64,000 nucleotides of DNA from Anarhynchus alexandrinus (Eukaryota; Chordata; Aves; Charadriiformes; Charadriidae): assembly GCA_008711295.1 (NCBI GenBank), contig VUYV01000508.1, positions 280,010-344,009 on the forward strand, in the 5' to 3' direction. The position numbers and the translations under genes are program-made. The notes under the pieces were generated by a model. It ran no database searches, was not told the origin of the DNA, and worked only from the letters and a program-made list of their open reading frames with translations. Positions 53,566 to 64,000 of the stretch are shown here, piece by piece (the first letter of the stretch is position 1; the number at the start of each line of letters is the position of its first letter).

Positions 53566-56348
53566 TGGAATGTAATGGGACTCCCAGCATGACTAGAGGC
53601 AAAACAGCAAGCAGCAGAATGATCCTGGAAGCTTGTTTCTGCGCTCAGGGGAGACTTGCTGCCATGCAAGGTGCCGCAGTCATCGGGAAAAGCCCCTTTT
53701 GTCTGTGATGCGAGGAGCTGCACGCTGCTACAAGTGTGCTAGCGTTATCCATCTTTCTGTAGTTGGATTTAGAGCATCACGAAGGAGGAGTGCAACACCA
53801 ATAAGGAAACGTGGAATGTTGGAAGTCGCAGCCGTAAGCCACCTCAGACACGGTAAAACGGAGCTGTAAAGCACTTGAGTGAGTGGGCTGGGGGGTCATA
53901 CGGGCTGAAATAGGCTCGTTATAGGTTCAGTAACAAAAGGGAATTTCAGAACAGACTCAGATAAAAGAAGGTGAAGGGGAGCGGCTCCCCAAATCCAGTA
54001 TGTTAGTAGTACTGCAGTAACAGTTAAGCTCTCGGGAAGGAGCACAGAGCAGCTGGTGGGACCCGGCTTGGTTCGATACGGCAGGTAACTGCTGTGTCTC
54101 GTACTTGGGGACTTCATTGAGGACTTGGCAGTCCATTCTTGTGATACTCTTGACCCTTCCCTGCTTGTTCCTGTCCTCCCCTGGTCTCACAACAGGTGAC
54201 ACAACCGCTCGTGCAGCTGTGCTGTGGGGCAGCAGATGGACTTGGCTTAACGAAAACCAAACAACCTTCCTCCTTTATCCCTGAAGAAACCAAAAATGCT
54301 GGGTGAAGGCCAGATGTAGGTGGAGGCCAGCTCTGGGGGGTCCCCAGTGAGCTGGTGGGTCAGGAGGTGCCGCAGAGGTCTGCTGCGGTGAGAAGAGAAA
54401 CGGGGAGCTGGAGGTGCCAGGGTGAAGCTGCAGCATCCCGAGGAGGCGGCGCGGGGAACGGAGCAGGGAAGTCGGTGCCAGCGCTTGCAGCATCAGCGCG
54501 GCTGTGCCGCGAGGCAGGGTTGCTTAGCAATGAGAGGAGGCCCGCGGAATAAATAACGTTCTCATAGCGACAGCCTTAAAAACTCCCCTTCCTCCCTATG
54601 CTTTTGCTTCATTTGAAGTTAGCAGGCTGCTGGGGAAACTGGAAGACCATCCTGATGGACCCCTGTGGTGCGGGATGCGGCAGGGCTCGGGATGCGGCAG
54701 TGGGACCTGTGCTCATCCCCAGCACAGGGCTGCAAAATGAGCTTCTCCTGAGGCGCTGGTGGGCACCCGAGCTGCCCTGCAAGTGCCCCGTTTCCGTCTC
54801 TTTCAGGTTATTTGGTGTTTCTGTTTCACGGGTGGCTGCGGCTCGATTTCTGCCTTTTTCACCCAATACATCGCAGGCACCAGCAGCTCCCATCTGAAGC
54901 GCCCTCGGAATATTTGTGTGGTGAAAAGCCACTGCCAGGACGCTCGTGCGCTATGGCATTTCCGTGGGGCTTCGGAGCATCTGAAATTGGGGCAATTTAG
55001 GAATACCAATATCCTTCACGGCTCAACAGCCCATCTATCCAGTGTGTCACGACAGAGGCTGTACGGGCTGCGTTTAGGTAAATCGCTGCTGTGTAAGCCA
55101 CGCCATTCACATTATTCACACGTTGTAAGTGTGGAACTGCAAGCTTTGGTTTCTTGCGTCGTAGAGGAGATCCTAATAGGCCCCCAGCGTCCTCTGAGCT
55201 GCAGAAAATCTAATTAAAGGCAAAATACTTTGTCGTGTGCGTACCAGATTCACAGCAGAACTGCTTAATGTTGTTGGCGTTTGGCTTTTCCTTTCCCGAT
55301 GCTTGGCAGAGCCTGTGCCCCCTCTGGGGACGCCCTTCGCCCTCCATCCCGGGGACACCCTTCGCCCCCCATCCTGGGGGCAGGGGGGTCTGCGAGGCAG
55401 AGACCCTCCAAGCACGGATCTGCATCTCTTTCCATCCCTAATCCCAATTAACTTCCTTGGGCGTGTTCCTTTGTTATGTGTGTTGCGGCGTGATATTTAG
55501 AAAGATGTAATTAAAAAAAAAAAACACCCCACATCTCGACTGATAATGTACTTAAATCCAAGCATATTATCCACAGTGCCGCCTGCTCCCGGAGATGATC
55601 AGGGCGATAGGGCGTTCGTTATCCGTGGCTGCCCCGGGTTCGGAGCGGGGGGGGATCACCCGTGTGATGGTTTAGTCGCTTGGGCTCAGCCGCTCACCGC
55701 CTTCACCCCAATGCTGTCCCGTAGGAAAACCTGCTAATAGGGAAACAGGTCGGGGCAGGAGGATTTCGCTGGTAATTGCGTTGTCTGTGTAGGTCTGGAA
55801 AAGGAAGAAAATAATAATCACGTAACCCCCTCCCACCCCCCAAACCTGGAGGTTATGAGAAAGTAAAAAGGAAAGCCCAGAGATGGTGGGGCAGAGGGTG
55901 AGAACAAGCCGGGGGAAGAGTTTTTGGCTGAATGTGGGCTGAACCTGTGGGTAACAATGTGTTCAGGGGGAAAAAGTTGTAAACTGAAAACACTCTCAAA
56001 GCTGCCTCTTCCCGGTGACCCTCCCCGGCCGGAGCAGCACCTCGCTGGCTTGTGGCAAGGAGCAGATGGAGACGAACAGGTTTTGGTGTCTAAATCTGTC
56101 CCGAGAACATTGTTCAGATATAATCAATGTCTCTACAGAATATATTGAGTACATATCAGACACGATCACCGTACGCTGAGTGTATTGTCACCTTGGCTGG
56201 AGGCTGTGCAGCATGCCCAGAACTTCTTCCAGTAGAATGACGGAGTCTTCTCCTGCAGGGACAGAGGCACCTGCCCAAAGCCTGTGGCTTTTGTGTCCCA
56301 GTAAAACAGCTGGCTGGTCTTAGGAAGAGGTCTGGTACAGGTGGTGTC
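53566..56348. other. Intergenic, no gene seen
   Basis: About 2.8 kb, partly GC-rich (54340-54560 and 55310-55400). Overlapping frames on both strands lack domains. Near 55340-55400 the phrase CCTTCGCCC recurs as a short imperfect repeat. Confidence 0.5.
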
Positions 56349-56810
56349 ATCACAGAATCACAGAATGGTTTGGGTTGGAAGGGACCTTAAAGACCATCCA
56401 GTTCCACCCGCTGCCCTGAGCAGGGACACCTCCCACCAGCCCAGGTTGCTCCAAGCCCCGTCCAACCTGGCCTTGAACACCTCCAGGGATGGGGCAGCCA
56501 CAGCTTCTCGGGGCAACCTGTGCCAGGGGCTCACCATCCCCACAGTCAAGAATTTCTTCCTAATACCTCATCTAAATCTCACCTCTTTCAGTTTAAAACC
56601 ATTCCCCCTCATCCCATGGCTCCCCTCCCTGATCCCGAGTCCCTCCCCATCTCTCCTGGAGCCCCTTTAGGCACTGGAAGGGGCTCTGAGGTCTCCGCGG
56701 AGCCTTCTCTTCTCCAGGCTGAACCCCCCCAACTCTCCCAGCCTGTCCTCCCAGCAGAGGGGCTCCAGCCCTCGCAGCATCTCTGGGGCCTCCTCTGGAC
56801 TCTCTCCAAA
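56349..56810 (-). mobile_element. CR1 LINE fragment (derived group)
   Basis: A minus-strand CR1 starting with CATCACAGAATCACAGAATGG and extending into the frame-broken ORF2 block near 56780-56808. Its 3' end is intact and its 5' end truncated. Confidence 0.94.
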
Positions 56811-58874
56811 GAAACATTATCCAAGAAACATGATCTCTATTGGTGCAAAGAGGTGGGTCAGGACAACTGAACATTTTCCACTGCTGATGAGGAAGGCTTA
56901 GACGTTGGTGGTAGCCATCAGCTGCCCCTTTTGATGCCACAGCAGTGTCATTCCTTTCGCTGCAATAACGTTCCTCTTCCACACCACTGTCCCAGCCCAC
57001 ATCTACCTGTTTACATTGGGCTGTCTGGAGCATGGCATTCCTGACCGCTGCTGGGACATAAGTAGCGCAGACCTGCTGTCCATGCTGGTAGAGTTACTGC
57101 ACTGCTGGAGGAGAAAGGCTCATCCCTGATGCTGTTAACTGCCAGAACCCTTCGTGGCATGGGATTAACCCAGCCTTGCAGTAGGTTTTGTTGGGATTAT
57201 TTTGTCCAGTAAGAAAGATCTTTGCTAGCCGTGAAAAAGCCCGTGAAGCAGAACCAGCGCCGGCTTTGCCGGGGGTGTCTGGACTCCCCTTCCATGTCTC
57301 CCCCGGTGAGACTGCTGACATCTAGAACCAGCAGCAAACCCTGCGACGCGTGTCCCTCCTGCTGCAAGGCAGGGACTGGATTCCTGAGCAGGGCAGAATA
57401 GGCAGAACGATTGCTTTTGTAGTCTATTTTTAATAGAATTATTTTTGTTATAAATCTATGTCCTTAAAACATGGAAACTCAATAAAGCAGAAAAGACATA
57501 GAGTATATGTTTATATTTACAGATATGGTATTTTTAAGGTGTATAGTATATGTTTATATTTACAGATATGGCATTTTAAGGTGTTTTTAAACTATTGTTT
57601 ATTAGTGCATATTGGTCTAGACCCATATTTGAAATTTAAATAATTAAAAATTCAGGGTGGTGGGATTTGAATTTACTATTTCACTCGCTCAGCGAGTGTG
57701 AGGGCTCTCGGATCTCTCACGATGGTGGTCAGGAGCGTCTCTGAAGTCTGGGGCATGCCGAACGCAGGAGCGGTGCCATTTGAGGCCGCCTTGGATTTGC
57801 CTGACACGCTGAGTCCTCGCCCAGATAGACCTTCGGTGGGAGAGCAAAGCCGGGAGAGCACCTTCTGCGCCTTCGGCAGAGGCACATCGGGTCTCGGGGT
57901 GTTCGCAGTCTTCTGCTTTATTTTGTGCGTATATTCTGCCCGGTGGAGATTTCCTGGGGTCAAGCAATTTTCTGTTCCTGAGCTCTGTAAACAGCTTGCT
58001 GTGCAATTTGCCTTTTTATTCTTCCTTTTTTTTTTGGAAGAACGATTGCTATGTCTGGATATTTCTTTGTTGTAGCTATTTTCTGATCACTAACGCTCTT
58101 TTGCTGTGCGCGGGGTTTCATTTTCTGTGTTTCCTTCAACTGATGTACCACAAATGAACTTTGTTCTTTATTGCCAAAATCCTGCGAAACTATTTTAGGC
58201 GAAACGATGGAAAGAATAGGTTCACGCGGATGCAGAGCACCAGCAAGCGCAATGTTTTGGCCTCCCTCTCTAGCACATCTGTACCTCTTGGCACCCAGGG
58301 AGGAGGTAGAAGGATGGACCCCTAATTGAAAAATTAAATGGTTTGTATAGACTTCATTGTGTGGACTGATCTGTATTCACTGAAAATCGGGTGCTGTTTT
58401 GTTTTACTGGCTGGATGAGGTGTTAAATCTTGATCTTTTTTTCTGCATGAAAATGTCCATGAAATTTTCCCTTGAATCAGAGTAGTTAAAAAAAATAATA
58501 ATAAAATTGAATCTATTAAGTTTGAACGTATGGTTTAAACTGCAAGAGCTGGATTTCATAGCCAATTAGGATTATTATTATTGATAAATGAGCAGCGTAG
58601 AAGCCTAACCATGGATTGAGTGAGAGCGGTAGTCTGTTTGTTTGTGTCAATGAGGCTGATACTGCAACACGTTTAATAACGACAGCTCAGCCGAGCTGAT
58701 TTAATAGCTGAGCATTAAAGACCGTGGTGCCACAGAGCAGCCCCGTGGGACTGCGGTATTTTCTCATACCGTGACCTGATTCAGCCGCAAAATGTTCAGA
58801 AGAATTTAAGTCACAGCAAATGCTTGTTTTTAACCCATGGCTTGTTGTGAGGTGCCCACAGAGAGAACTTGAGA
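56811..58874. other. Intergenic, with a 43-bp duplication and coding-like frames
   Basis: About 2.1 kb. It holds the tandem repeat at 57502-57585 and a cluster of overlapping minus-strand frames at 57676-58151 (see findings). I cannot assign a gene. Confidence 0.45.
57502..57585. repeat. Tandem duplication, 43-bp unit
   Basis: The segment beginning AGTATATGTTTATATTTACA occurs twice in tandem, at 57502-57544 and from 57545. The second copy has one substitution and a shorter T run. Confidence 0.9.
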
Positions 58875-59351
58875 ACTTTGGACCTGCTGGAGCGTGTCCA
58901 GAGGAGAGCCACGAGGATGATCCAAGGGCTGGAGCACCTCTCCTATGAGGAGAGGCTGAAAGAGTTGGGGCTGTTCAGCCTGGAGAAGAGAAGGCTCCGG
59001 GGAGACCTTATTGCAGCCTTCCAGTCCCTAAAGGGGGCCTACAGGAGAGCTGGGGAAGGACTTTTTACTGGGGCATGGAGTGATAGGATGAGGGGGAATG
59101 GCTTCAAACTGGAAGAGGGCAGGTTTAGATTGAACATGAGGAAGAAGTTTTTCCCTTTGAGGGTGGTGAGGCACTGGCACAGGTTGTCCAGAGAGGTTGT
59201 TGAGGCCCCATCCCTGGAGGTGTTCAAGGCCAGGCTGGAGGTGGCCTTGGGCAGCCTGGTCTGGTGGGAGGTGTCCCTGCCTACGGCAGGGGGGTTGGAA
59301 CTCAATGATCTTCAAGGTCCTTTCCAACATAAACCATTCTATGATTCTATG
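58875..59351 (+). mobile_element. CR1 LINE fragment with intact ORF2 C-terminal frame
   Basis: About 477 bp. The + frame stays open from [20 protein letters not shown] through [20 protein letters not shown] to [20 protein letters not shown] and [11 protein letters not shown], then the CR1 tail. It shows what the undamaged ORF2 C-terminus looks like and serves as reference for the broken copies. It is only a fragment, so it is not an active element. Confidence 0.94.
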
Positions 59352-60704
59352 GGATGACTTCTTGGAAAGCCCGTTGGTGCCTATCTGTCCTGGTGGTTGT
59401 TGTAGATGTGACAACTATAGATTTACGGCTTGGGGCATCTCTTGGTCTCCAGAGACATACCTGTCTGTATCTGTACCTGTAGAACCACCGTTGTATAGGT
59501 TGAAGAGCTCCTATCTCATTTTAGGATGCTCTGCTGCATGCTTCCTGACAGGCAGTGCTTCGGGAGAGCCGGTGCCCTGCCACCCTGTCCCCTGGGGCTG
59601 GGGACATGGCCACGCTCTCCCCAGCACCAGCCCAGGCATTTCAGGCTCGCTTGGGGTCTCAGTGCGAGGAAAACACGTGCGATGGGTAATTACAGGGAAA
59701 CAAAGAGCCGGAGTGAGGTTGACTCCAGGAAGAGCTCTGCCACACACAGGGTTTTAAAATGAGCTAAATTTAAGAATGAAGTGTGAAGCTAAACTTCTGC
59801 TCATGTGGCGCTTTGAAGATATGTTAAGCCCTGAGTAGTACTATGTCTCCGGAAAATGGATTTGGATATTTCCTTTCTGTAAGGAGAATACTCTCTGCAA
59901 TTCAGTTTTCTGCTGTATAGTATTTATCTTCCCTAATTCCTTTCCTTACAAGATGGCACTATATTTAAATGAGGCTTTTATTTTCCTAATTAACCATGTA
60001 ATGATTGCTTTTCTGTTTCTCAGTTTTGTTGATACATTCGAAGGCTTTTCATTCAAGTTTTGTTTCTGCCCTGCCTTTCCTGCAGCTTCCAAAATTACCG
60101 CCAAAGTTTCACAGCTGATATAAAGTTTCACCGCCGAAGACTTCTCCTTGAAAATAAGTCAGTTCAATTTTACCCGTGCAGCATTTGTGCGGAAGGTGGT
60201 CGGTGTGCCTCAGAGCTTCAGAGCGGCTCCCGGTTTGATCAGCGGGAATATTAGCCTCGGAATAAAATGAGTTTTCTTAAATTCCCCTCCTCCCTTCCTG
60301 CTGGAGCTGGTGGCTGGAGCCACCCAGAGACCTTTCCATCTTAGCTATGGGTTTGCTGAGAAGAAGCAGCTCATCTCTTGACTTCTTCTTTTCATTTACG
60401 CAGGAGTTATCCCAACCACATGGTGACCCAGACAAAATATTCTCAACACCACGACACCATCCTGATTACCCCATGCCTTTTTATACTAAACACCATGTAC
60501 AACAAATAGCCCTCAACTCTTCACTGATTTTTCTTATTTTTCTTTTTAAATTTTAATTCAGGAAAAGGAGCTCAGCCAATGGGTTTAGTGCTGCTCTGTA
60601 TTTTCACCCATTTCCAGCTGTGCACGATGTTGCGGATCACTCATAGCTGGCAGTGCCCAGAGCTGCTGCGGTGAAGCTGCTCAGTGGAGCAACAGGGTCA
60701 GAAG
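59352..60704. other. Intergenic, no gene seen
   Basis: About 1.35 kb without recognised features. Confidence 0.5.
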
Positions 60705-61220
60705 CATAGAAACATAGAATGGTTTAGGTTGGAAGGGACCTTAAAGACCATCCAGTTCCACCCCCTGCCCTGGGCAGGGACACCTCCCACCAGCCCAGGT
60801 TGCTCCAAGCCCCGTCCAACCTGGCCTTGAACACCTCCAGGGATGGAGCAGCCACAGCTTCTCTGGGCAACCTGCGCCAGGGGCTCACCACCCCCACAGC
60901 CAACAATTTCTTCCTATTATCTAATCTAAATCTCCCCTCTTCCAGTTTGAAGCCATTCTGCCTCATCCTATCACTCCATGCCCTTGTAGAAAGAGTCCCT
61001 CCCCAGCTCTCCTGGAGCCCCTTTAGGCACTGGAAGGGGCTCTGAGGTCTCCCTGGAGCCTTCTCTTCTCCAGGCTGAACCCCCCCAACTCTCCCAGCCT
61101 GTCCTCCCAGCAGAGGGGCTCCAGCCCTCTGATTATCTNTCATTATCTTCATGGCCTCCCCTGGCTCCACTCCAACAGGTCCATGTCTTTCCTATGTTGG
61201 GGACCCCCGAGCTGGACGCA
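60705..61220 (-). mobile_element. CR1 LINE fragment (derived group)
   Basis: A minus-strand CR1 from CATAGAAACATAGAATGG to the block GTTGGGGACCCCCGAGCTGG. One unresolved base (61139) sits in a stretch that departs from the other copies (GATTATCTNTCATTATCTTC), either a small rearrangement or an assembly error. Confidence 0.92.
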
Positions 61221-63841
61221 AATGGAGAATGAAGAAAGGAGAGCCCCAAAGAGGAGAAAACGTAGCGATATCCTTAAAGCCCCGGAAGGGTTGTGTCGGT
61301 GCATGGACCTCAGGCACATAAAAGGGAGGGAGAGGTGTCAGAGCAGAAGGATGCTGGAGGAGCAGAGGGTAGGGACAACACGAGAATGGTGGCTACAAGC
61401 TGGTGTGCTCTGTGCCATTGATGGAGAGATCTTATCTGGGTGTTGGGAGGGTGCTGTGAGGACAAGGAGATTTTTGCATATTAAGGAGTTTGCTACGGGG
61501 AGAACTGATCTTCCTTTGGGAAAACTTAAGAAGGCTATTAATAGATGTCTTTTTTTTGTACTGGGGTTTGGTGTTAACTTGCAACAACTGTAGAGTGCTT
61601 TGCGAAAATGGTTTTGAAAACTTCGGCTGCATTCTTGACCTATCCTTTCTGCTGCTTTGTTGTGCGGCTGTTTGTGTGACAAAAGCTGTTAAAATAAGAA
61701 TGAAATTTATGAATAAGCCTCACAACTTTGCTGTGAGGAATATTTTTCTTCCTAACTGAAATTATCACTTGTCTGAGCGTCCCCGATTTGACGTTTGCAA
61801 TACTACGGCTATCTGCGGAGTTATTTAAGGCAGGGCTGCGGAGCTGAGCCCGCGGCCGTGGCAGAGGTCCTGCTCTGGGTGGGAGGGAGCCATCAGGCTC
61901 ATTTCTGTTTGGGGACATTTTGTTTCATGTCTCCTTTCATGCTCTGGGGGGGCACAGGTCTCTCTGGTCCTCCATCATGGCCACCAGCATCACCTTGAAA
62001 GAAGCCAACTGGCTTATGGAAAGACCAGTTAGGTAGCAATTAAGAGATGTTTACTCCACCTGTACTTGCAAGGTAACCAGTGGTCTTCATAAACAGATGT
62101 GCCCCGTATGTGTGTCCTACCCGGAAATGACTGGAATTATCTGGTGCCTTCTCAGGAAAAACCAATTTGGTGAAACAGCCCAAAATCTTGAGATGCGGGA
62201 ACTGCTGAAGGTCGTATCCAGCGTCCCCCAGAGCGCACAGAGTGTGGTGTCTTTTCCTCAGAAAGACATTTATTTTTTTTTTCCACTCTGAAAAATATCT
62301 GGTGAAGTACAGTGGCTGCTTCTGCTTTGGAAATTTGGAGTGAGCTGGGCTGACGCTGTGCACGGGATAACCTGCAGCGGTTGGGGGAAGGGTCTCCTTG
62401 CCCGGTTACTGCACTGGGGGGAGTCAGAGCAGTGACGTTGTATGGATAATGGAGAGAAAATGCTCTAAAAAGCAGGTGTTAGGAGAAGTCTTGGTTGCCT
62501 CATGTTAATAAAGTCATTAGCCTCACTGATAACCTTTCAGAAAAAAAAGAGCAGAACTGGGATAGGATTTTAAGGTCGGATGTTGGAAAAACAGCCGTGG
62601 AGGGACAGCTGTGAGGGTCCTCACTGGTGGTACCGGGTGGAATTAAGCGTGGGCAGCTTGTGCCCACCTCGGCTTGCTGGGGGGGCACTTGGGGGTCTCC
62701 TCCCCTCTGGATTTGGTTCTTTCGTAGGTGACATCCACGCAGCAGAGTGACACAACGCTGCCCTGTGACCTCTGCTGGGCTGCGCTGCCTAAAGGGGCCG
62801 TTTTCCGCCTCCTTGCTGACAGATCCTTGGCATTTTATTTGAGAAGAAACTGGGTTTTTACTCTCCCTTAGGCAGGAACGGATGTGTATCTGGAGGAGAA
62901 GTCTGCGAAAGCTCCTGCATTTTAAATTTCGGCTACCAAACACAACACACCGCTCGCAGACGCTGCGAGGCTGTTGATCCGACGGGGTGAAGTCAGCCCC
63001 CGCGCGAGGGCTGGCGAGGATGTGCTTGGGTGGAGCGAAACCGTGCGAAACGTCATCCGTGGGACGGCGGCGGCGCTCCGTGGGGCCTCAGCAAAGGCAG
63101 GCGGAGAGTACGGGGGCGGGAGAGCTGCCCCGGGTGCCGCCACAGCCCGGAAAAAACAACAACAATAACAACAAAAAAATAATTGGTGAGACTTGTTGAA
63201 CGAAGGTGTCCACCGGGATCCGGTCCTCCGCACGGTTCGTCACCGCTGCTTGGCAGCGCGTGGAGGAGGAGCTTGGAGTACCAAAAATAGCGTGATTTCA
63301 GAAAGATGTGTTTTAAAATGACAGAGCAGCCAGGCAACAAAAAGTGCAGGGTCCATACCAGGCTTCAGCCGCTTGTTTGAGGCTTCAGCCAAAAACGGCT
63401 TCGTTAGGCAAAATGAAATACTGTAGGCGGTTAATCCTAAACCCACCAGGGATCCTGAGCAAAATGGCAGCACGAGGCAGACACAGCAGTGTGGGAGCAT
63501 CCGTTGCCATGCCAACCTCTTAATTTAAAGCTATCACAGAGCAGATGCTATCGCATCATAAATATAGGTTTACCTTGTAGTACCGACGCTGTTCTAGACG
63601 TTAAGTTTGCTCGCGTGTAGGAATGTTTGGGACCTGAAGTACACAGAATAAATCAAAGCACTGTGATTAGCTGCATTTACCTTTCATGAAATAAGAATAA
63701 GGCTTCCTCGGACTTACCGCTTTGCATGAAAAGTCGCGAGTTTCGGAAATTTTTTTCTAGAACATACCTCTGTACATCGCTGTCTTAGGTGCACCCCCTC
63801 CCCACAGCAGCGTGCTCCGTGCCCCCCATCTCCTCCTTCGC
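61221..63841. other. Intergenic, no gene seen
   Basis: About 2.6 kb. A GC-rich patch at 62980-63150 is followed by a short AAC/AAT run. No splice-supported coding sequence is recognised. Confidence 0.5.
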
Positions 63842-64000
63842 TCCTGCGTCCAGCTCTGGAGTCCCCAACAGAAGAAGGACATGGACCTGCTGGAGCGTGT
63901 CCAGAGGAGAGCCACGAGGATGATGCGAGGGCTGGAGCACCTCTCCTCTGAGGAGAGGCTGAAAGAGTTGGGGCTGTTCAGCCTGGAGAAGAGAAGGCTC
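63842..64000 (+). mobile_element. CR1 LINE copy, cut by the window end
   Basis: CR1 ORF2 sequence from GCGTCCAGCTCTGGAGTCCC through CTGGAGCGTGTCCAGAGGAG to the end of the window. It carries the undamaged version of the block (AGAGCCACGAGGATGATGCG), like the copy at 58875. Confidence 0.92.

Noticed and set aside
52914..53723. Long open frames across the GATA repeat.
   Set aside because: They are produced by a tetranucleotide repeat without stops and partly consist of N. Ile/Tyr/Leu/Ser repeats are translation artefacts.
25206..64000. Exons of LRRC7, the expected next gene by synteny.
   Set aside because: No leucine-rich-repeat or PDZ coding sequence was recognised. In mammals the gap is far longer than this window.

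Overview
The window is nuclear DNA from a bird, read from a short-read draft assembly. The evidence is two vertebrate genes with ordinary GT-AG introns, about fifteen copies of the avian CR1 non-LTR retrotransposon with the typical ATTCTATGATTCTATGA-like 3' tail, one degraded avian-type LTR, and N gaps (4191-4483, 53127-53176, single Ns at 52072 and 61139). I cannot name the species.

Layout. (1) 1-3310: the first five coding exons of RPE65, minus strand. Residues 1-165 are present and the gene continues beyond position 1. (2) 3330-11460: intergenic DNA with several CR1 copies. (3) 11463-24302: complete DEPDC1, minus strand, 12 coding exons, 2460 nt of CDS (819 aa). Its promoter and CpG-rich start lie at about 23700-24480. 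(4) 24480-64000: a gene-poor flank with CR1 copies, a solo-LTR-like element, a GATA/GGAT microsatellite, an A-rich purine tract, and no exon I can recognise. In mammals RPE65 and DEPDC1 also lie next to each other in the same orientation, followed by a long gap before LRRC7, so the window looks like conserved synteny with human 1p31.3.

How the genes relate. RPE65 (visual-cycle isomerohydrolase of the retinal pigment epithelium) and DEPDC1 (a proliferation/mitosis gene) are neighbours, not functional partners. Each has promoter features fitting its biology: a TATA-like box before RPE65 (tissue-specific) and a CCAAT-box plus CHR-like pair in a CpG-rich start for DEPDC1 (cell-cycle type).

I found no new biochemical system. 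The most interesting items are a CR1 group sharing frame-breaking deletions in ORF2, a CR1 that has lost its 3' end next to the DEPDC1 promoter, a nested CR1 with a visible target duplication, a 19-bp GC-rich minisatellite in DEPDC1 intron 1, a symmetrical 879-nt DEPDC1 exon that probably behaves as a cassette, and a likely sequencing-adapter remnant at an assembly gap. All exon boundaries were worked out by hand from splice signals and reading-frame continuity.
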